Part shown: piece by piece, positions 8,710 to 14,983 of the stretch
Position numbering within the stretch: position 1 is the first letter of the stretch
How the letters are laid out: every line of letters begins with the position of its first letter
NCBI GenBank assembly: GCA_017508015.1
Contig: JAFVZS010000107.1
Span: forward strand, 1 to 41,121
DNA: 41,121 nt
DNA from: Lentisphaeria bacterium
Lineage (GTDB): Bacteria > Verrucomicrobiota > Lentisphaeria > Victivallales > Victivallaceae
Direction: 5' to 3'
Translations under genes and position numbers: made by a program
Notes under the pieces: generated by a model
Databases searched by the model: none
Told to the model about the DNA's origin: nothing
The model's input: only the letters and a program-made list of their open reading frames with translations

Positions 8710-8931
8710 TTATTGTCTTGATTTTTGTGAAAAATATAACCTGCGCTGGCACCTTGCGGGTAATCTCGCGCCTTGTTCCTGCGCCGCAAACCCCGACCTT
8801 CCTTTCGCAATCCATCCATCACTCTTCGCATAAAGCTGCGCCCGGACAAGCCGGTTGGAGCTGACCCATGCAGATCCGGTTGAAAAATCACAACTTCTGT
8901 GATATACTTTATACATCACAGAAATGTTCAT
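8710..8931 (-). CDS. Possible small basic protein encoded in repeat copy 1
   Basis: A 73-codon frame begins MNISVMYKVYHRSC and ends FSQKSRQ. It has an ATG at 8931 preceded by GAGG 8 nt away, and a consensus minus-strand promoter 100 nt upstream (9007-9034). The stop codon coincides with the left end of the repeat. Peptide blocks SAWVSSNR, GRSGFA, AAQEQGARLPA and RRLYFSQ recur in copy 2, and a related GRSVFAMSTQQEC block occurs in copy 3. The large indels between copies are multiples of three (33 and 42 nt), which favours coding. In copy 2 a 4-nt deletion breaks the start. No known family is recognised, and the frame may simply be an open stretch in a noncoding repeat. The product would be rich in Arg and Lys. 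Confidence 0.3.
   Translation of the reverse strand: MNISVMYKVYHRSCDFSTGSAWVSSNRLVRAQLYAKSDGWIAKGRSGFAAQEQGARLPARCQRRLYFSQKSRQ
8880..8908 (+). promoter_or_regulatory. Outward promoter of repeat copy 1 with dyad operator in the spacer
   Basis: TTGAAA (8880-8885), a 17-nt spacer and TATACT (8903-8908) point to the right. The spacer holds ATCACA and TGTGA half-sites as an inverted repeat. A second, larger inverted repeat, TTCTGTGAT (8895-8903) and ATCACAGAA (8915-8923), spans the -10. It faces the minus-strand promoter at 9007-9034, and its transcript would be antisense to the start of the possible small gene. Confidence 0.5.
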
Positions 8932-9006
8932 TTATCCCCCCTCTGCCTGGATTTTGTGAAACAGATATGTCAAGTCGTATAACTTCACCATCATTGTTAC
9001 GCATTG

Positions 9007-9034
9007 AATATACCACAGAATTGTGATTTGTCAA
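9007..9034 (-). promoter_or_regulatory. Minus-strand promoter with dyad operator, upstream of repeat copy 1 and the GT9 operon
   Basis: TTGACA (9034-9029), a 16-nt spacer and TATATT (9012-9007). The spacer reads AATCACAATTCTGTGG, the same dyad as in the repeat promoters. It could drive the possible small gene and, with a leader of about 300 nt, the GT9 and membrane-protein genes. An operator between -35 and -10 suggests repression; the cognate regulator is unknown. Confidence 0.7.
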
Positions 9035-9061
9035 CCGCTGTGGAACGATGCAGCTTCGCAA

Positions 9062-9871
9062 TCAGCGGCTTTTTTCCCCGGAGATGTTTTCAAATGGGCA
9101 ATCGGAAAAAACTTTGATCCCCGTGGAACTTATTTTGGCTAATTCCGTCTGATTTTCACCGGTAGCCACGGTGAATAATGCTTCGATCTTATCCAGAGAA
9201 CAGACTTTAGTCAATGCCGTTACTCCGATTTTACTGTGGTCGGCGATCAGGATCGTCCGGTCGGCATGGGCGATCATCTGCCGGTTGATGGCGGCAATCG
9301 GTTCGTTGTGGTTGTAAATACCGCCGGCATTGATACCCCGGGCCGAGATCACGGCAATATCTGCATGGTATCCGGCGATGAAATTTTCAGCATCTCTGCC
9401 CAAAAGCAGGCCGCTTTCCGGATGAAAAATTCCGCCGGTCAACCGGATTTGCGGGCCGCCGCCGGAGGGGAAAATTTCCGAAAATACTGAACACAGCGGT
9501 TGGGAATTGGTGATAACATTTTGCTGCGGATTGCGTAAAAACATTCCCAGATGGGTGGTGGTGCTGCCGCCGTCGATGAACAGCGTGCGGCAATCCCTGA
9601 TATAACGGTGTACCCGGGCGGCCAGAAAACGTTTCTCTGCTGAATACCATTGGCCGCGCATGGCAAAGGGAATAAGTTTATCCGGGGCATTGGCTTTGCG
9701 GGCGATGCCGCCGCGGAATCTGACTACTGTGCCGGAAGCGGCGATCTCTGTAAAATCTCTTCTGACTGTCGCCGGACTGACCGCAAAAATATTTACCGCT
9801 TCAGTTACGCTGAGCATTTCATGGACAGAAAGATATTCCAATATCTGTTTATGCCGCGAATTTATTCCCAT
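9062..9871 (-). CDS. DeoR/GlpR-family transcriptional regulator
   Basis: The 269-residue protein has an N-terminal DeoR helix-turn-helix (MLSVTEAVNIFAVSPATVRRDF, about residues 18-39), followed by GTVVRFRGGIA, and the DeoRC sensor domain with LFIDGGSTTTHLGMFL and ILIADHSKIG. Such regulators usually repress sugar catabolic genes and respond to phosphorylated sugars. Starts at 9934 and 9886 are rejected: the promoter places the transcript start near 9885, and GGAG lies 9 nt before the ATG at 9871. It is divergent from the SorE-like dehydrogenase and aldolase genes, which are its probable targets. Confidence 0.9.
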   Translation of the reverse strand: MGINSRHKQILEYLSVHEMLSVTEAVNIFAVSPATVRRDFTEIAASGTVVRFRGGIARKANAPDKLIPFAMRGQWYSAEKRFLAARVHRYIRDCRTLFIDGGSTTTHLGMFLRNPQQNVITNSQPLCSVFSEIFPSGGGPQIRLTGGIFHPESGLLLGRDAENFIAGYHADIAVISARGINAGGIYNHNEPIAAINRQMIAHADRTILIADHSKIGVTALTKVCSLDKIEALFTVATGENQTELAKISSTGIKVFSDCPFENISGEKSR

Positions 9872-9891
9872 AAGACTTTTCTCCATCGCAT

Positions 9892-9919
9892 AATATAGTT
9901 GTGCTGTGTGGTATTTCAA
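9892..9919 (-). promoter_or_regulatory. Promoter of the DeoR regulator
   Basis: TTGAAA (9919-9914), a 16-nt spacer and TATATT (9897-9892) on the minus strand. The implied start near 9885 leaves a leader of about 14 nt, which fixes the regulator start at 9871. Confidence 0.65.
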
Positions 9920-9969
9920 GCATTTTCCGCTCAAAAAAATGATCGAAACTTTTTATGAACGCAAAAAAC

Positions 9970-9998
9970 TTGTATTCGCCGGAATCGGCCGCTATGTT
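9970..9998 (+). promoter_or_regulatory. Probable promoter of the dehydrogenase-aldolase operon
   Basis: TTGTAT (9970-9975), a 17-nt spacer and TATGTT (9993-9998), about 95 nt upstream of the dehydrogenase ATG. The spacer holds a small palindrome, GCCGGAATCGGC, a possible regulator site. Both hexamers are only partial matches, so activation or repression by the neighbouring DeoR protein is plausible. Confidence 0.5.
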
Positions 9999-10094
9999 AT
10001 ACAATATACCCGGGCACAGCCGGAACTTAACAGAAGTAATTTCAGGAGTTTTCTGATCTGTTTTGAAATTACCTCAATAAAATGGAGAAATATT

Positions 10095-11357
10095 ATGCAG
10101 ACAACAGCAGTTCGCCTGTATGGCAAACGTGATTTGCGGCTGGAAACATTTGAATTGCCGCAGTTGACCGACGGGGATATTCTTGCCAGGATCATTTCAG
10201 ACACGGTCTGTATGTCCACTTACAAAACCGTTGAACAGGGCGCGGCACACAAAAGAGTGCCGGATAATGTGGCTGACGCCCCGGTGATCATCGGTCACGA
10301 ATTATGCGGAGAAATCATTGAAGCCGGTGCAAAGTGGGCTGACAAATATCGCCCCGGTGATAAATTTGCAGTTCAGCCGGTGGTCGATCCGGCCAATAGC
10401 TATGATACGATCGGTTACTCATTTGCCACAGTCGGCGGTGATGCGGAAGTGGTGGTGATCCCCGAAAGGATCATTGAAAAAGGTTGTCTGCTGCCGTATA
10501 ACGGTGAAGGATATTTCGGCGGCAGTCTGGCTGAACCGATGAGCTGTATCATCGGCGGATTCCGGGCTTCTTACCACAGCGGTGAAGCGGAATACACTCA
10601 CCGTATGGGGATCCGGAACGGCGGTAAAATGGCGATCATCGGCGGTACCGGCCCCATGGGATTGGGAACGGTGGATTATGCATTGAATGCTCCGGAACAT
10701 CCGGCTGTGCTGGTGGTGACCGATATCAATCCGGAAAGATTGGCTCGGGCCCAAAAGATATTCCCCGCTGAAAAAGCTGCGGAAAAGGGCGTGTCACTGC
10801 ATTTTATCAACACTGCCGGCGGCGATGCACTGGCGATGCTGCGGGAAATTTCACCGTCAGGTTTTGACGATGTATTCTGTCTTGCCCCGGTGTGCAGTGC
10901 GGTGGAATTGGCCGGTAAACTGCTGGCCGGCGACGGTTGTTTGAATTTCTTTGCCGGGCCCATGGATCCCGGATTTTCGGCACAGCTTAATTTTTATGAT
11001 GTGCATTATGCTTCGACTCATGTGGTCGGCACTTCCGGCGGAACTGTAACTGATCTGCGCATGGCTCTGGAATTTATGGCGGAAAACCGCATCCATCCCG
11101 AAGTTATGATCACCCATGTCGGCGGCTTGGATGCCGTGGCCGATACCACTATGCGTCTGCCGGAAATTCCCGGCGGCAAGAAGATCATCTATCCGGGGAT
11201 CCGTATGAAACTTACGGCAATTGCCGATTTTGCACAACTGGGAAAAAATGATCCGTTTTTAGCCCAGCTGGCGGAGTGCTGTGACAAATTCAACGGCTTG
11301 TGGAATGTGGAGGCCGAAAGAATGCTTCTGCAGCATTTTTCAAAATCAACTTTGTAA
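10095..11357 (+). CDS. Zinc-dependent medium-chain dehydrogenase, L-sorbose-1-phosphate reductase (SorE)-like
   Basis: The 420-residue protein has the MDR zinc site (Cys39 in DTVCMSTYK, His68-Glu69 in IIGHELCGE) and a Rossmann motif GGTGPMGLGTVDYAL. The N-terminus TTAVRLYGKRDLRLETFELP and the CMSTYK...AHKRVP context match SorE-type sorbose-1-phosphate reductases, which interconvert L-sorbose 1-phosphate and D-glucitol 6-phosphate with NAD(P)H. Substrate assignment is by family resemblance only. An upstream in-frame start at 9906 is rejected because it precedes the promoter; GGAG lies 7 nt before the ATG at 10095. It is followed 43 nt later by a class II aldolase and divergent from a DeoR regulator. 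Confidence 0.82.
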   Translation: MQTTAVRLYGKRDLRLETFELPQLTDGDILARIISDTVCMSTYKTVEQGAAHKRVPDNVADAPVIIGHELCGEIIEAGAKWADKYRPGDKFAVQPVVDPANSYDTIGYSFATVGGDAEVVVIPERIIEKGCLLPYNGEGYFGGSLAEPMSCIIGGFRASYHSGEAEYTHRMGIRNGGKMAIIGGTGPMGLGTVDYALNAPEHPAVLVVTDINPERLARAQKIFPAEKAAEKGVSLHFINTAGGDALAMLREISPSGFDDVFCLAPVCSAVELAGKLLAGDGCLNFFAGPMDPGFSAQLNFYDVHYASTHVVGTSGGTVTDLRMALEFMAENRIHPEVMITHVGGLDAVADTTMRLPEIPGGKKIIYPGIRMKLTAIADFAQLGKNDPFLAQLAECCDKFNGLWNVEAERMLLQHFSKSTL

Positions 11358-11400
11358 TACAGTATTACCGCTTGAAAAACAAAATATAGGAGAAAGAGTT

Positions 11401-12264
11401 ATGGCATTGGTAAATTTGCGTGAAATGCTGGCGGCAGCTTCAGCGGATAAATATGCGATCGGAATGTTTGATGTGTCGGATCTGGAAATGATCCGGGCCG
11501 TGGTTCAGGAGGCCGAAGCTCTCAAATCGCCGGTAATCCTCGGCGCACTGGCTCCGGATCTGCAAGGTGACCGTTTGGAATACTGGTTCGCTCTGGCATC
11601 ACTGGCGGCTGAAAAAGCATCAGTGCCGGTTTGTATCCATCTGGATCACGCCAATACGCTTGATGAGGTCATGCGGGCGGCAAATATCGGATTTTCTTCG
11701 GTGATGCTGGATGCTTCAGCATCGGTGTTTGAGGAAAATATCCGCCGCTCAAGTGAAGTGGTTCAGGCATTGGCCGGCCGCAATATCACGGTCGAAGCGG
11801 AACTCGGGCATGTCGGCAACGGCTGGGTCGGTTCCGGTGAGGGCAGTGAATCCGGCCCGGATATGCTTACTGAACCGGAAAAGGTCGCGGAATTTGTGGA
11901 TCGTACCGGGGTTGATGCTCTGGCTGTATCCATCGGCACGGCACACGGAGTTTACATCAAAGCTCCGGAATTGGATATCGACCGCTTGCAGAAGATTACT
12001 GCCGCTTCAGATATCCCGCTGGTTCTGCATGGCGGTTCCGGAACCCCGCAAGACCAGTTGCGTGCCGCCATTACCAATGGTATTTGCAAAATCAACATCT
12101 ACTCCGAAATGCTCACCGCATGGAATACCGCTATGCTCAATGAGCTGCAGAAACTGCCGCACATGGCGGCATGGCCGGGAGTGCTGCGGAAAAATCCGGA
12201 TGCGGCAATGCGGGCGGTCATCCGTGAAAAGATCGAACTTTTCGGCTCTGACGGCAAAGCCTGA
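11401..12264 (+). CDS. Class II fructose/tagatose-bisphosphate aldolase family protein
   Basis: The 287-residue protein has class II aldolase signatures: HLDHANTLDEV (catalytic Asp82, zinc His83), VEAELGHVGN, SIGTAHGVY and LHGGSGTP (zinc ligands His), then INIYSEM. These zinc enzymes cleave ketose bisphosphates such as fructose or tagatose 1,6-bisphosphate into dihydroxyacetone phosphate and glyceraldehyde 3-phosphate. Length is typical of GatY/KbaY/FbaA. AGGAG lies 8 nt before the ATG at 11401; the frame extends upstream into the dehydrogenase gene but that start is not supported. It forms an operon with the SorE-like gene. No kinase for the bisphosphate step is present in the window. Confidence 0.9.
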   Translation: MALVNLREMLAAASADKYAIGMFDVSDLEMIRAVVQEAEALKSPVILGALAPDLQGDRLEYWFALASLAAEKASVPVCIHLDHANTLDEVMRAANIGFSSVMLDASASVFEENIRRSSEVVQALAGRNITVEAELGHVGNGWVGSGEGSESGPDMLTEPEKVAEFVDRTGVDALAVSIGTAHGVYIKAPELDIDRLQKITAASDIPLVLHGGSGTPQDQLRAAITNGICKINIYSEMLTAWNTAMLNELQKLPHMAAWPGVLRKNPDAAMRAVIREKIELFGSDGKA

Positions 12265-12276
12265 TTGGTTTTTTTA

Positions 12277-12312
12277 TCTGCCGCAACTGCCGGTCAGCGG
12301 AGTTGCGGCAGA
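12277..12312. terminator. Perfect 12-bp hairpin between convergent genes
   Basis: TCTGCCGCAACT (12277-12288) pairs perfectly with AGTTGCGGCAGA (12301-12312) around a 12-nt loop. It lies between the aldolase stop (plus) and the isomerase stop (minus). No T-run follows on either strand; a T7 tract precedes it on the plus strand. It may act as a Rho-assisted terminator or as a 3'-end stabiliser. Confidence 0.5.
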
Positions 12313-12325
12313 GTACGAACCGGGA

Positions 12326-13126
12326 TCACTTTTCCCAGGAACGCATTTCGGCGCAGACTTTTTGGAATGTTTCCAGAGCTGTCCGTTTGCCGGTGTAGTC
12401 TTTGGTTTCCGGATTGACAAACAGATTTCGTTCCTGTTCATTGGTCATCTGCCAGAAGCTCCGGATATCCATGTCGCCTTCACCGATGGTCGCATCAGTA
12501 AAGTATTTGCCGCACCGTTTGAGGTCGGAACCGGGGCGTGCCGTGTCGGAAACGTACCAGTCTTTCACGTGAAAATGCACCACATAATCGCGCAATTTGG
12601 CAAACGCGCTCAACGGATCATCGGCAGTGGCAACGTTACCCTGATCAAAGGTGACACGCAGATCCGGCACCTGCCGGAGTATTTCCAGGCATTCATCGGC
12701 GGTGGTAATGGGGCTGTTGCCGAATCCGGTGCTTTCCAAGGTCAGTTGAACTCCGGCTTTTTTGGCCAGTTCACATGCCGCCGCGTAATATTCGGTATAA
12801 CGTTTACGGTCATCGGCGAGCGAAATTTGGGCTTTGCGGGCGAATGGGGGCAGCATCAGAACTTTTGCTCCCATCACACAGGCATCATCCAGTGAAGATT
12901 TGAATGAATCCATGTAATCGGCACAGCCGTTGACAAAATCCCATTTGATCATGGTGTGGGCGGCGACCGGCAAACCGGCATCATCGCAAACTTTTTTCAA
13001 TTCACACGCTTTTTTGCCATGCAGTCCGATCCAGTCGATCGCTTCCATTTCACAGGCAACAGCCGTGGAAACGATCTCTTCTACCGGAACATCATCCATC
13101 ATCAGCGACATCATACAGATTTTCAT
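12326..13126 (-). CDS. Xylose-isomerase-like TIM-barrel sugar isomerase/epimerase
   Basis: The 266-residue protein belongs to the AP-endonuclease-2-like TIM barrels (PF01261). Metal-site strands are visible: QLTLESTGF (Glu), RVTFDQGNV (Asp), VVHFHVKDW (His) and a late TIGEGDMDIRSFW segment. Family members isomerise or epimerise sugars and sugar acids, or act as inosose dehydratases. AGGAGG lies 5 nt before the ATG and a TTGGCA/TATATT promoter precedes it. It is monocistronic and convergent with the aldolase gene. Substrate unknown; its position beside the dehydrogenase and aldolase suggests the same sugar pathway. Confidence 0.87.
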   Translation of the reverse strand: MKICMMSLMMDDVPVEEIVSTAVACEMEAIDWIGLHGKKACELKKVCDDAGLPVAAHTMIKWDFVNGCADYMDSFKSSLDDACVMGAKVLMLPPFARKAQISLADDRKRYTEYYAAACELAKKAGVQLTLESTGFGNSPITTADECLEILRQVPDLRVTFDQGNVATADDPLSAFAKLRDYVVHFHVKDWYVSDTARPGSDLKRCGKYFTDATIGEGDMDIRSFWQMTNEQERNLFVNPETKDYTGKRTALETFQKVCAEMRSWEK

Positions 13127-13163
13127 AACAACCTCCTGCTCAGAACTTTTTTGTCATGCAGAA

Positions 13164-13192
13164 AATATACCATGCAAACTCTGTTTTGCCAA
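13164..13192 (-). promoter_or_regulatory. Promoter of the TIM-barrel isomerase gene
   Basis: TTGGCA (13192-13187), a 17-nt spacer and TATATT (13169-13164), followed by a 30-nt leader with AGGAGG at 13137-13132. Confidence 0.75.
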
Positions 13193-13250
13193 TGGATTAT
13201 TACGCTCTTTGGTGGATTATCCGGCAAAAAACGGGGATTTATCCACTTTT

Positions 13251-13343
13251 TCACTTGTAATACTCATTGATCATCTGCGGGTCTTTGCCGATGATTTCCA
13301 GATATCTGGCCAGCAATCTCCGGGCCGAACAATAACAATTGCA
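13251..13343 (-). pseudogene. C-terminal gene remnant
   Basis: Immediately downstream of the DUF4037 gene, a 30-codon frame without a start runs from a stop at 13344-13346 to a TGA at 13251. Its last 21 residues, LLARYLEIIGKDPQMINEYY plus Lys, look like genuine protein (codon choice like the neighbours, amphipathic helix). The frame is shifted relative to the DUF4037 protein, so it is not a simple extension. I read it as the 3' tail of a deleted gene. Family not recognised; chance coding appearance cannot be excluded. Confidence 0.35.
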
Positions 13344-13353
13344 TCATGCCGCT

Positions 13354-14277
13354 TCAGAATTCCATGATATGCATGGAGCGCAACTGCTGATTACCGATGC
13401 CCTCAAGCATTGCAAATGCGTGAATTTCCAGATCATTGCCGGAAGCGTTGCTCAACCCCTGTTCCCGTAAGATTCTGATAAATCCGGCGGCGATCTCCTC
13501 AATGGCGGCATCCCGGTCATATTCACCGGCCGGTACGGTCAGTAAATTTTCCAGTTTTTCAGTGATATCGGAAAGCTGCGGCAGTTGACGCATGCCCCGG
13601 AACATCCATTTGTAGTACGGTGCATAACGGAAATTGAGTAAAAATGCCAGCGATACCGCATGCCGGACAAATTCTGCCAGGGCAAGTTCTGCCGCCGCCG
13701 TTTCGCCGTGTTTCAGACACCTGGCAAAGTTGTATTGACCGCTCTGGGCCATCATTACGGCGTGACCGGCAATTTTTTTACGGCGTACATCCTCCGGCAT
13801 ACCGTAGAGCAATTTTTCTCTGATCCGGGTGAATTCGCCCAAATCATCGGAGAAAACTTCGCCGTTGACCGCTTCGGCCAGAGCATATTCCGGGATATTC
13901 AGCCATTGCTGCCAGGATTCCGGTGCGCCGGGTATGCCCAGATGACGGCGGAAAAATCCGCTGATGGTATCCGGGCCGTGTTCTGCGAAGCCCAGTGCGC
14001 TTTGCTGAGTGTTTTCCGGGAATGAATCGCGGTGCAGTTTGCGGTACAGCCGGTTCAACGGCAAACCGTATTTGCGCTCATCTTCATCGGTCAGCCAGAT
14101 GCTCACTCCGGTAAGTTTGTCGTGATCGCCGGAAACTTCATCGTCGAAACCGAAGCACTCTGATCCCCGGCCCGCCACACCGATGGCCATATACTTAAGC
14201 TCTGCCGGGAAATGTTTTTCCAGTTCCGGCAGCAGAATATTTTCATACCATAAACGGCTTTTTTCAATGGCTTTCAT
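13354..14277 (-). CDS. DUF4037 domain protein (nucleotidyltransferase-like)
   Basis: The 307-residue protein has a nucleotidyltransferase-like signature near the N-terminus: IGVAGRGSECFGFDDEVSGDHD, with the D-H-D acidic motif following a G-x-GSE strand. A helical C-terminal half with conserved Arg and Tyr residues follows (FARCLKHGE, LNFRYAPYYKWMF). This matches DUF4037, whose substrate is unknown. It is the last gene of the four-gene operon and overlaps the TPR gene by 14 nt, so the two are probably translated together. DUF4037 and TPR genes are often adjacent in gut bacteria, which supports a functional pair. Confidence 0.8.
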   Translation of the reverse strand: MKAIEKSRLWYENILLPELEKHFPAELKYMAIGVAGRGSECFGFDDEVSGDHDKLTGVSIWLTDEDERKYGLPLNRLYRKLHRDSFPENTQQSALGFAEHGPDTISGFFRRHLGIPGAPESWQQWLNIPEYALAEAVNGEVFSDDLGEFTRIREKLLYGMPEDVRRKKIAGHAVMMAQSGQYNFARCLKHGETAAAELALAEFVRHAVSLAFLLNFRYAPYYKWMFRGMRQLPQLSDITEKLENLLTVPAGEYDRDAAIEEIAAGFIRILREQGLSNASGNDLEIHAFAMLEGIGNQQLRSMHIMEF

Positions 14278-14983
14278 AAAATTCTCCGGCTCTTGCTCTT
14301 AAAACTTCAGCGTAATTTCCATACCCCAGTTCCGCAAATGCCGGAGCGCACTTCAAGCAGGTGTGGGCATAGTAACCGTCATGTGCCGCTGCCGGATCAT
14401 TGAAAATCGCCATGGCCCGTTCACAGCATGCGGCGGTATCTTTGCCCAACTGCGCCAGATTGATCCAGGTTACGGCGGTATCCATCAGGTTTCCGGAATC
14501 TTTCAGCACCTCCAGAGCTTCAAAGTAGTACGCTTCAGCGGTATCGGTATCTCCTTTGACGGCATAGACCGAAGCCATATTGTTGAGTAATCCGGCGAAA
14601 CGCACATCTTTATCCGGCAGATGCAAAGAGTATGCCCGGAAGGCGCGCAAATAAAGTTTTTCCGCCTCCTCATACCGGCCGAATGCCTGCAATGCCGTTG
14701 CCGCATTGAGCAGAATCGTACCTCCGGAAACGGTTTCTCCCAGTTGCAGTTCATCGAGCAGTTTTATTCCGGAATCGATCGCTTCCAGGCCTCTGGCCGG
14801 ATCATTATCCATACGGTAGCGGCCCATAAGTTCGCTTAAAATACTCAATTCGCCTTCCCGGTCGCCCAAGAGGCGTGCCTCATTGAGCCAGTGGCGCAGA
14901 TGTATACCGGTTTCGGAACTTTTTCCGGCATTAAAAAGGTGATCGCATTCTGCGATCACCTCATGTAAAGGAATCTTATTCAT
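14264..14983 (-). CDS. Tetratricopeptide-repeat protein
   Basis: The 239-residue, all-helical cytoplasmic protein carries several TPR units: GGTILLNAATALQAFGRYEEAEKLYLRAF, RFAGLLNNMASVYAVKGDTDTAEAYYFEALEVL, and AVTWINLAQLGKDTAACCERAMAIF, spanning about residues 85-215. TPRs are protein-binding scaffolds. The ATG at 14983 lies inside the end of the DUF4091 gene (8-nt overlap), and the 3' end overlaps DUF4037 by 14 nt. The tight packing suggests the TPR protein partners the DUF4037 protein. No signal peptide. Confidence 0.83.
   Translation of the reverse strand: MNKIPLHEVIAECDHLFNAGKSSETGIHLRHWLNEARLLGDREGELSILSELMGRYRMDNDPARGLEAIDSGIKLLDELQLGETVSGGTILLNAATALQAFGRYEEAEKLYLRAFRAYSLHLPDKDVRFAGLLNNMASVYAVKGDTDTAEAYYFEALEVLKDSGNLMDTAVTWINLAQLGKDTAACCERAMAIFNDPAAAHDGYYAHTCLKCAPAFAELGYGNYAEVLRARAGEFYESH

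Larger units (their letters stand above)
8710..8961 (+). repeat. Dispersed intergenic repeat, copy 1
   Basis: Together with copies at 20522-20776 and 39648-39941 this forms a repeat family. Shared blocks are TTGTGAAAAATATAACC at the left end, an ATCTCGCGCCTTG block, a CGACCTTCC block, CCCATGCAGATC, the TCACAACTTCTGTGATATA dyad and TTCATTTATCCCCC. The first 32 nt (from 8710) match copy 3 exactly. Copy 1 lacks a 42-nt segment present in the other two; the junction is at a CGCAA direct repeat. It has 33 nt extra relative to copy 2. It fills most of the 368-nt gap between the GT9 and DeoR genes; the remainder holds the promoter at 9007-9034 and an imperfect hairpin near 9035-9065. Confidence 0.85.

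Noticed and set aside
9906-10094. N-terminal extension of the SorE-like dehydrogenase
   Set aside because: It starts before the predicted promoter, overlaps the divergent regulator promoter, and the family N-terminus begins at the ATG at 10095.
11711-12895. Long alternative-frame open reading frame across the aldolase and isomerase genes
   Set aside because: It is a shadow of two well-supported genes on opposite strands and has no initiation signals.
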